Part shown: piece by piece, positions 1 through 5,538 of the stretch | Layout: every line of letters starts with the position of its first letter | Position numbering within the stretch: the first letter of the stretch is position 1 | Translations under genes and position numbers: made by a program | Source of the DNA: Treponema sp. | GTDB lineage: Bacteria; Spirochaetota; Spirochaetia; Treponematales; Breznakiellaceae | DNA length: 11,909 nucleotides | Reading direction: 5' to 3' | NCBI GenBank assembly: GCA_031284105.1 | Contig: JAITAN010000130.1 | Location: 1 to 11,909, forward strand | Notes under the pieces: generated by a model | What the model saw: only the letters and a program-made list of their open reading frames with translations | Told to the model about the DNA's origin: nothing | Database searches by the model: none

Positions 1-2
1 GA

Positions 3-383
3 TTTTGGACGGTTGAAAATAAAGATGATGTAAAAAACAAATCAAAATACCTGTGGACCGCGGGGATAAGATTACCTGAATTTGTTAATAACAAAATATT
101 TGAATGGGCTTGTAAGGAAGTAACAAACAATAAAAATATGAATACGAAAAAAGCAAAATACATAAGAATAAAAGAAGGGATGTGTGTTCAATGTATGCAC
201 ATAGGTTCCTTTGATGATGAGCCGAAAACGGTAACAACAATGGAAAAATATATTGAAGAGAATAATTGGGTAAACGATATAAATCAGGAAAGACATCACC
301 ATGAAATATATCTATCAGATTATCGGAAGGTAGAAAAAGGAACATTAAAAACAGTATTAAGGATACCGGTGAGGAGAATATAA
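3..383 (+). CDS. GyrI-like small-molecule-binding domain protein, C-terminal part (start lies before the window)
   Basis: The frame is open from base 3 to the TAA at 381-383, giving 126 residues with no start codon required inside the window, so the true start lies upstream. An internal ATG at 138 has no convincing ribosome binding site, and homology-like sequence continues upstream of it (FWTVENKDDV, then LWTAGIRLPEFV). The C-terminal half carries features I associate with the GyrI-like/AraC effector-binding fold: GMCVQCMHIGSFDDEP, then RHHHEIYLSDYRK, and a final LKTVLRIPVRRI. The family binds small hydrophobic ligands; some members are regulators and others are stand-alone proteins, including hydrolase-like ones. 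No DNA-binding domain is visible here, but the N-terminus is missing. Family confidence is high; biological role is unknown. Confidence 0.85.
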   Translation, partial: FWTVENKDDVKNKSKYLWTAGIRLPEFVNNKIFEWACKEVTNNKNMNTKKAKYIRIKEGMCVQCMHIGSFDDEPKTVTTMEKYIEENNWVNDINQERHHHEIYLSDYRKVEKGTLKTVLRIPVRRI

Positions 384-596
384 TAAAAATACGAAATTAT
401 TCCAAGGGGTATACCTGATACTCCATTTGTCCGCTGCCTATAATGCCGCGGAGGAACGCCTGCCTATGAGGTCTGACCTACCATACCAATCTTAAATTGA
501 CCTCAATGCTAGGCTTGCATTAAGTACAATGCTAGGCTTGCATTGACCATGCCGCATCAGCGGCGGGATTGGTGCCGGTGCCGAAAGGTCTGACCT
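384..596. other. Gene-free spacer with short direct and inverted repeats before the 21-bp array
   Basis: I see no gene here. The stretch holds two copies of an 18-bp sequence beginning CAATGCTAGG (504-521 and 527-544, period 23) and two copies of the interrupted palindrome AGGTCTGACCT (469-479 and 586-596). The second AGGTCTGACCT copy abuts the first unit of the large tandem array exactly. No clear terminator for the upstream gene was found. Confidence 0.6.
504..544. repeat. Two-copy 18-bp direct repeat, 23-bp period
   Basis: CAATGCTAGGCTTGCATT occurs at 504-521 and again, identically, at 527-544. Each copy is itself an interrupted inverted repeat (AATGC, 7 bases, GCATT), so two small hairpins or a cruciform are possible. 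It lies about 50 bp before the 21-bp array and shares the style of tandemly repeated small dyads seen elsewhere in the window. Confidence 0.85.
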
Positions 597-1058
597 GCTC
601 CCTACCGGTAGCCAGTCGCTCCCTACTAGTAGCGGGCCGCTCCCTACTAGTAGCGGGCCATTCCCTACTAGTAGCGGGCCATTCCCTACTAGTAGCGGGC
701 CATTCCCTACTAGTAGCGGGCCGCTCCCTACTAGTAGCCGGCCATTCCCTACCGGTAGCGAGAGACTCCCTACTAGTAGCGGGCCGCTCCCTACTAGTAG
801 CGGGCCGCTCCCTACTGGTAGCCAGCCGCTCCCTACTAGTAGCCAGTCACTCCCTACTAGTAGCCAGTCGCTCCCTACCAGTAGCGGGCCGCTCCCTATC
901 ATTAGCGAGAGACTCCCTACTGGTAGCGGGCCGCTCCCTACTAGTAGCGGGCCGCTCCGTACCGGTAGCGAGGGACTCCCTACCAGTAGCGGGCCGCTCC
1001 CTACCGGTAGCCAGCCGCTCCCTACTAGTAGCGGGCCATTCCCTACTAGTAGCGGGCC
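597..1058. repeat. Tandem array of 22 units of exactly 21 bp with a palindromic core
   Basis: The unit is close to GCTCCCTACTAGTAGCGGGCC. Counting unit starts from 597 in steps of 21 gives 22 copies with no indel, followed by a decayed partial unit at 1059. Each unit is centred on the dyad CTACTAGTAG or a variant. By my count the central hexamer is ACTAGT in 13 units, ACCGGT in 4, ACTGGT in 2, ACCAGT in 2 and ATCATT in 1. The flank after the core varies among GCGGGCC, GCCAGCC, GCCAGTC and GCGAGAG. Because 21 is a multiple of three, both strands stay open for hundreds of bases, but I read this as non-coding. Confidence 0.95.
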
Positions 1059-2480
1059 GCTCGCTGACGCGCCTGCGCGGTTTTGGCCGACTCCGGCAAG
1101 GCCGCCGCTTTTTTTAGGATTTCGAGCGGAGCCGAGCCTCACGCCGCCTCACGCCGCGCCTTGCCTTCCTTCCTCATGCGGGCCGCGCGGACGTACCGTC
1201 CGGCTCGTCCCGCGGCCGCCCGTGTCCGGGGAAGGGCGGCAGGCCGGAACCTCTTCCTTCCCGCGCCTGCCGTATCCACCGGCGGCGCCGCGGCCTCGGC
1301 TTTGAACCCCTTCGGGTATACCCGCCGTCCTTTGTCTTTCGTTCCCGTCTTTCTCTCCTCTTCCGGTATATTTTCCGCTTTGCGCCTACCCGTCGGGGTA
1401 AAGTCCAACCCGTTGTCCGGAGCGCCGGCGGAAGGGGACGCGGGGTATTTTCCGAAAACACTTTGCAGGCGGCGAAGCGGCGGGGGATAGAGGAGACACT
1501 TCCCGCCCGACAATGCGGGACGCGCGGTTCGTCGGGCGGAAACGGCACGGGGGGAAGGGCCGGTTTACGAAAGAATTACCCCACAAAGGGCGCGTTGAGT
1601 TGAACAGGAACGGCGGTGAAAAATATCGGGCGCGCGGCGTGCAGGCTGCGGGGCCGCGGCAGAGCCGGACGAAGGGGAAAAACCCGAAGCGGACGCCGTA
1701 TATAACGGAGCGCTCGAAGGGAGCGCATCCCGGCGGGGAGATGCGGAAGAAGATAGGTCAAGGGAAGCATCGGGCGTTATACGGGAGGCGGAGGCGGATA
1801 ATCGGGCCGCGCGTTGCGATATGCGGCATTGCAAAGGGACGGACCGGTTTTCGCGCGGGGGAAGCGGAACGCAAACATCCGGCGCCTCCCGGATTGCATG
1901 GCGCACAACATAGGGAACCGTGCGCCGCATAGAGGGAACACGAACCGCGCCCGGCCTCAGGATATGGAACATACGGGGGATATGCTCGATAAAAGAGGGA
2001 ATCCGGCGGAAAAACTTGCCGCGTTTTTTGCGTAATTAGGAAAAGGGTCATCAAATTTTCTTCCGGGAGCCGTATTGCTTTCTCCGGAAGGACTTTTCCG
2101 ACGGTCCCGTTATACAACGTAAAACCTGCCGCGACGCGCCGAGCCATGCGGACGGCGCGGCGATCTTCTTCTGTTTCCAGTCAATTTTTCAACATATCTT
2201 TTGGAAAATTGAATGCTTGCGGATGCTGCAAGACGCCCTTAATTGCCGATGGCCTGTAAGGTCTGTGCACAAGGTTTCTGTGGCGCTTGTCTCAAAGCCG
2301 CTTATCCGGCCGCCTCCTTGAAAATAGTCCGCATCAGCCTTACCAATCAATTGGGTTCGACCGGAATTAAAGCTGCAAAGAATGCGCGCCCCGTACGCTT
2401 CCACGATTCTACCTGTACCATTCCATGTAAAATTCCGGCGAGTACGTATATAACCGCCCTTTTTTTAATGCGAATCAAGA
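1059..2480. other. GC-rich stretch without a convincing gene
   Basis: About 1.4 kb follow the array. Several long open frames overlap on both strands, but they are rich in Arg, Pro, Ala and Ser, lack good ribosome binding sites and show no motif I recognise; this is expected of stop-poor GC-rich DNA. Visible structures are a 12-bp perfect palindrome CGGGTATACCCG at 1313-1324 and an inverted repeat with arms CTTCCGG and CCGGAAG around 2059-2090. The part after about 2190 is less GC-rich and may hold gene debris, but every frame is broken. Confidence 0.5.
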
Positions 2481-2481
2481 A

Positions 2482-2522
2482 GCCGGTTCCAAATGCGGGC
2501 ATAGTCTGGATTTGGAACCGGC
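2482..2522 (-). terminator. Strong 13-bp hairpin downstream of the propeller lipoprotein gene
   Basis: The arms GCCGGTTCCAAAT (2482-2494) and ATTTGGAACCGGC (2510-2522) are perfectly complementary around a 15-base loop. Read on the minus strand it lies about 80 bases beyond the stop of the lipoprotein gene and is followed by TTCTTGATT, only a weak U-tract. It may be a terminator for that gene or an mRNA 3' stabiliser. A second small hairpin (GGCTT/AAGCC, 2547-2559) lies between it and the stop. Confidence 0.45.
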
Positions 2523-2600
2523 GTTTGCGGTTTTTAGGATTAAACCGGCTTATAAAGCCTTACAAAGCGGCGGTTTGACCGGCGGCAGTTCCTGCAATCG

Positions 2601-3686
2601 TTATAAATTCAAATGCGCCTTCCATATCTCCGTAGCATTTTGAACATTAGATATAAAATAAATATCGTTATTAGTTCCCCATGCCGGCGAAAATACATCG
2701 ACATTTCCACTTGTCAACTGCGTAAGATCGGTCCCGTCATTTCTCATTAAAAAAAGATGCAGCCGAGCTTCTGAAATGGTTACTTTGGATCTTGTTAATC
2801 CGCCAAGTATTTTTGAAAGCATACTACCGGAAGCGCTCTTTCTCTCCACAGTGGCCAGATACTCATTACTGCCTTTTGCAAATAAAATATAATTACCATC
2901 CGCCGAATAACTTGGGCGGGAGCAAACCTCTGCAAAAGTATTAGCTTCATCTATTACAGCCGCATACAGTTGAGTTACCTGATTCGTCTTTATGTCCATT
3001 TCATAGATGCTTGCGGGATAGTACGTTATTTTTCCGCGGTGTTCTTCACTTCTACGGATAAAAATAAATTTGCTGCCGTCAGGATGCCAGCTCGGCTGTT
3101 CGCCTTCACCTAATATGGTTATTTCCGTTCCATTCGCCTTCATACTTACAATATGGCGTCTCCCGCTAACCAACGTGTCGCACAATATTAAATCGCCGTT
3201 TATGCTTGGATTTGCATCAAAGTCGCCGGCGCTTGAGCGGGTTATATAGGTTTTTCCACCTCCGGTGATATTTGATTTTACCAACCTGCTGCCGCCTCCT
3301 TCATATGCTATATACGCAAATTGGCTGCTATCCTGAAACCATGCCGCGCCATAGGAAGGTTCCGTTACGAGCGGCGTTTTAGCTGAAATGGCTACATCGC
3401 GTAACAACATGATGCGATAGTCATCAAATGAAAGTAATACATCAGGATCGGTTTCATTTGCTTCGCCGTATAGGAGTTTTTGCCCATCCGGAGAAATGCT
3501 CACCGAATTTTTACGAAACTTGTTATCCGTTACTCGCACTACGTTTTGTAACGTTGTGGACGCTACGGTTATCGTAACATCCACATTCCCCTCTTTTGCT
3601 TTTGATGATGTAGCGCATCCTCCCAACGCCATTGCAATTATCAACATAATAATTGATAAAGCGCCCAATAAACTGTACCTTTTCAT
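2601..3686 (-). CDS. Lipoprotein with TolB-like (PD40/WD40-type) beta-propeller repeats
   Basis: The protein is 361 residues when started at 3686. I prefer this ATG over an in-frame one 12 codons upstream because AAGGAG lies just ahead of it (3693-3698) and the signal peptide then begins normally (MKRYSLLGAL). A hydrophobic stretch ends in the lipobox LGGC, with Cys24 as the lipidation site. The mature part has repeated propeller-blade signatures: SISPDGQKLLYG, AWFQDSSQFAYIAY, SWHPDGSKFIFIRR, SYSADGNYILFAKG, then LTQLTSGN with FSPAWG near the end. Propellers of this type usually mediate protein-protein contact in the periplasm or at the cell surface. The gene lies alone on its strand, with no Tol-Pal partners, so calling it TolB itself is not justified. 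It is visibly more AT-rich than the DNA on either side. Confidence 0.88.
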   Translation of the reverse strand: MKRYSLLGALSIIMLIIAMALGGCATSSKAKEGNVDVTITVASTTLQNVVRVTDNKFRKNSVSISPDGQKLLYGEANETDPDVLLSFDDYRIMLLRDVAISAKTPLVTEPSYGAAWFQDSSQFAYIAYEGGGSRLVKSNITGGGKTYITRSSAGDFDANPSINGDLILCDTLVSGRRHIVSMKANGTEITILGEGEQPSWHPDGSKFIFIRRSEEHRGKITYYPASIYEMDIKTNQVTQLYAAVIDEANTFAEVCSRPSYSADGNYILFAKGSNEYLATVERKSASGSMLSKILGGLTRSKVTISEARLHLFLMRNDGTDLTQLTSGNVDVFSPAWGTNNDIYFISNVQNATEIWKAHLNL

Positions 3687-3860
3687 ATCATACTCCTTAA
3701 TCTTTACAAAATTATGTACCAAATTCCAACGGAACTTTAACGGCGCATAATTTTCCGATACGCGCTTTGCGTATACGCCTTATATTTAACCGCCCATACG
3801 GGCAAGTTTCCTGTGTTATAGCGGGAAGAACCCCCGCGCTTTGCCGCTTTCAAAACGGCG
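3687..3860. other. Spacer between the two minus-strand genes
   Basis: It holds the ribosome binding site of the lipoprotein gene, a 6-bp inverted repeat ATACGC/GCGTAT (3758-3774) and a short GCCC/GGGC hairpin near 3790-3802. Neither hairpin has a clear U-tract, so I do not call a terminator. No good sigma70 promoter for the lipoprotein gene was found. Confidence 0.4.
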
Positions 3861-4501
3861 CTAAAACGACATCCATGGAATCACGACCGGCAGCGGCTCG
3901 CTCCACGGTCCCTTTTCCCCTTTTCATTTTGCCGCACCATCGCTCCGGAACGTATTTTCCCTTCCGTCTCGGGCGGCAGTTCCAGGGGGCACGGCGAATG
4001 GGTCGGCAACAGTTGCGCGTAATCCGCAACCGGCGCTTCAGCCGCCGTATAGCTGAGCACCGCTCCGCTGTACCCATAGGGAACCGCACGGCTTGCGCCG
4101 CCCCGATCGCGGAAGTCGATCTGAACCCGCATGAGGCCCGGCGCTTTGAAGCTGAACTCGGGGCGCGTCTTCGGTACGGGAATAGGAGTTCGCGTTCCGG
4201 TATGCACGGTAATGCCCGCCGGTCCCCGCTGCGCGTCGCTTACCGCGGGATTCCACGCCGGATGTAGTTTGGTAACTCGCCGCACCGCGCGCATGGGCGT
4301 CTTTTTAGCCGCATTCTTTTCGGCGGCGCCGGCTTTGCCCCGGTTGCCGGCTTTGGTAGCCGCCGGTTTGGTCTCGTAATCCGCGAACAGGTCTTGCGGC
4401 GCCGTTACATCCGCTTGCGGGACGTCCCATGCCTCAAAGTATACCGCGATAACGGCGATGAAATTGCGGGACCGGTGAGGGATAAAGTCTTTACCCTTCA
4501 T
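3861..4501 (-). pseudogene. Fibronectin-III-like protein of a Treponema/Bacteroidetes family, frameshifted near the 3' end
   Basis: The ATG at 4501 opens a 206-codon frame ending at 3881. Most of it matches my recollection of a family of roughly 210-residue proteins: an N-terminal helical part with an Ala/Lys-rich linker, NPAVSDAQRGPAGITVH, then RTPIPVPKTRPEF and a fibronectin-III-like C-terminal half with FRDRGGASRAVPYGYSGAV. The family ends around NEKGEKGPWSE. Here the frame reads NEKGKRDRGASRCRS and stops. Restoring one G in the GGGG run near 3917-3920 gives NEKGEKGPWSEPLPVVIPW and a natural stop at 3861, for 213 residues. The expected Trp before Gln-Asn-Glu-Lys reads Arg (CGG for TGG). 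I therefore read a recently inactivated gene, although a sequencing error in the homopolymer would look the same. An AAGG-type binding site precedes the start. Function is unknown; family identity is from memory. Confidence 0.7.
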
Positions 4502-4543
4502 GATAATACGCCTTCTATACGATAGCGCTTTGTATGAGCTATG

Positions 4544-4669
4544 CTTCCATTAGCATTAGTGAGAGTTCCATTAGTATTCGTGAGACTTAGATTAGTATTA
4601 GTGAGAATTCCATTAGTATTTGTGAAGCTTCTATTAGTATCGCTGAAGTTTCCAGTAGTATCGGATCGC
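4544..4669. repeat. Degenerate 21-bp tandem array, about six units
   Basis: Units start at 4544, 4565, 4586, 4607, 4628 and 4649, each 21 bp, with a consensus near CTTCCATTAGTATTAGTGAGA; the last unit is decayed. It lies directly upstream of the broken fibronectin-III-like gene, within its likely 5' region. The period equals that of the array at 597-1058. Read on the minus strand, unit 15 of that array (CTCGCTAATGATAGGGAG) resembles this one (CTCACTAATACTAATGGAA), suggesting a shared origin. Confidence 0.85.
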
Positions 4670-4769
4670 CTGAGTCCTACAGGGTTGGGGAAAAATACGC
4701 TAAAATTGCCGGACGGTCTATAGCGCGCATTATGCCGCGCGGTATAAGAACTTACCTTACACGAGGTTC

Positions 4770-4784
4770 GGGGGGGGGGGGGGG
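4770..4784. repeat. Homopolymer of 15 G
   Basis: An uninterrupted run of 15 G lies about 270 bp upstream of the fibronectin-III-like gene (a C run on that gene's sense strand) and in no ORF I trust. Tracts like this are prone to slipped-strand length change and to assembly error. Confidence 0.95.
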
Positions 4785-4877
4785 ATTTACGTTATTGCTT
4801 CTAATCATTTTTGACGGCTTATTCATTTTTTCTCCGCGCTCCTTCTGAAAACTTTAATTAAAAGACATAGCCTTTTT

Positions 4878-4998
4878 GGGGTTAATACCCCGCCCGTTGG
4901 GGCGCTTCCTACTGGAAGTACGGGGGATTTGTTCCCCCCGCATACTCAAAGATTTCAAAGAGAAATCTTCAATACCTCGCCGCTCCGGGGCGGGTATT
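4878..4998 (+). other. Cluster of hairpins with alternative pairings, possible structured RNA
   Basis: In 121 bases several stems can form: GGGGT/ACCCC (4878-4891); CGCCC/GGGCG (4891-4904); CTTCC/GGAAG around TACT (4905-4918); AGTA with CGGGGG against CCCCCG with TACT (4917-4946); the perfect 8-bp AAGATTTC/GAAATCTT with a 5-base loop (4949-4969); and AATACC-CGCC/GGCGGGTATT (4971-4998). In addition AATACCCCGCCC (4884-4895) can pair with GGGCGGGTATT (4988-4998) over 92 bases, in competition with the last stem. It could be a transcribed leader, a terminator complex, or a palindromic repeat element carrying an insertion. Confidence 0.5.
4971..4998 (+). terminator. Terminator-like hairpin, 10 bp with one bulge
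   Basis: AATACC, a bulged T and CGCC pair with GGCG and GGTATT around a 7-base loop; TTTCTTATT spans and follows the stem's end. The U-tract is interrupted, so termination efficiency is uncertain. This is the last stem of the hairpin cluster and competes with the upstream AATACCCCGCCC. Confidence 0.4.
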
Positions 4999-5048
4999 TC
5001 TTATTAAAAAGAGTATATACCTTTTTATCGTTTCATGTCAAGGCGTAT

Positions 5049-5080
5049 TTTGAAAAAATTGAGGGAAATTTGAAAAAATT
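5049..5080. repeat. Direct repeat TTTGAAAAAATT, two copies, 20-bp period
   Basis: TTTGAAAAAATT occurs at 5049-5060 and 5069-5080 in an AT-rich stretch following the hairpin cluster and just ahead of a ribosome-binding-site-like AAAGGTG. A-tracts spaced two helical turns apart may bend DNA. No well-placed promoter -10 follows. Confidence 0.6.
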
Positions 5081-5107
5081 AAGAACATAGTAAGAAAGGT
5101 GAAAAAC

Positions 5108-5309
5108 ATGAAAAACGGGTTTCCGTGCATTGCTATGCGATATGTCAAAGGCGTTTTCGTTTTCAAATACCGAGCTTGAGCCGGTTCCGGCATATTCGAA
5201 TTTTTTGCTGCGGTTTGATAGGCAAACCCTTTTCCAGCCGGATTATATGCCGCCGGCGCGAACTACGCAGAGCGTATTCTTATGGTATGCGCTACCATCG
5301 CCGGATTGA
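5108..5309 (+). pseudogene. Possible broken small ORF (about 66 codons if one A is removed)
   Basis: An ATG at 5108 with AAAGGTG in front opens only 23 codons. Dropping one base from the A-run at 5111-5115 joins this start to another frame that runs to the TGA at 5307, giving about 66 residues with protein-like composition (MKTGFRALL, later LEPVPAYSNFLLRFDR and PPARTTQSVFLWYALP). In the second frame an independent start at 5142 gives 55 residues without a good binding site. I do not recognise the product. It may be gene debris or chance. Confidence 0.2.
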
Positions 5310-5405
5310 TTTATACATTTATGTATGCTATTGATTACAATTATGTATGATACAGGCGTACGGTGAATGAAATGCATTCGAAATCGGGTGAAAGGGACGT
5401 TTTTA

Positions 5406-5423
5406 TTGGCATATCTTTTGCAT
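5406..5423 (+). promoter_or_regulatory. Candidate sigma54 (-24/-12) promoter upstream of the liv operon
   Basis: TTGGCATATCTTTTGCAT matches the -24/-12 consensus TTGGCAC-N5-TTGCA, with invariant GG at 5408-5409 and GC at 5420-5421 exactly 12 bases apart. It predicts a start near 5433, about 105 bases before the first gene. Nitrogen-responsive sigma54 control would fit amino acid uptake, but no activator site was identified and a match of this size can arise by chance. Confidence 0.4.
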
Positions 5424-5461
5424 AATCTGAAAAAGAGTTTCCGCAAGAACACTCGTTTCTA

Positions 5462-5489
5462 TTGACATGATTTTCCGTTTGCGTATACT
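5462..5489 (+). promoter_or_regulatory. Sigma70-type promoter of the liv operon
   Basis: TTGACA (5462-5467) is a perfect -35, followed after 16 bases by TATACT (5484-5489), a good -10. A second TATACT follows at 5491-5496, but at 23 bases it is too far for the same -35. The predicted start near 5496 leaves a leader of roughly 43 bases before the ATG at 5539. Confidence 0.75.
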
Positions 5490-5538
5490 CTATACTAATA
5501 CTAAGAGGATGTAAAGAATTCCTCAAAAAGGGGTGAGA

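Noticed and set aside
597..1058. CRISPR array
   Set aside because: The units are contiguous with no unique spacers, and no cas genes are present.
492..1142. 216-codon minus-strand and 182-codon plus-strand frames made of heptapeptide repeats (GSGPLLV-like and VAGRSLL-like)
   Set aside because: A 21-bp period keeps both strands open automatically; neither frame has a ribosome binding site or a non-repeat domain, and the conserved feature is a DNA palindrome rather than one reading frame.
1083..2147. Several overlapping Arg/Pro-rich open frames on both strands
   Set aside because: They overlap one another, lack ribosome binding sites and recognisable motifs, and fit chance openness in GC-rich DNA.
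2189..2578. Opposing 71-codon minus and 111-codon plus frames
   Set aside because: Neither has a convincing start or motif; the plus frame runs through the 13-bp hairpin that I read as a terminator.
2601..3686. Calling the propeller protein TolB of a Tol-Pal system
   Set aside because: TolB is a soluble periplasmic protein encoded with tolQRA and pal; this is a lipoprotein with no such neighbours.
3496..3750. 84-codon plus-strand frame
   Set aside because: Antisense to the start of the propeller lipoprotein gene, which has signal peptide, lipobox and ribosome binding site.
3767..4267. 166-codon plus-strand frame
   Set aside because: Antisense to the fibronectin-III-like gene, whose translation carries recognisable family motifs; the plus frame is Arg-rich without any.
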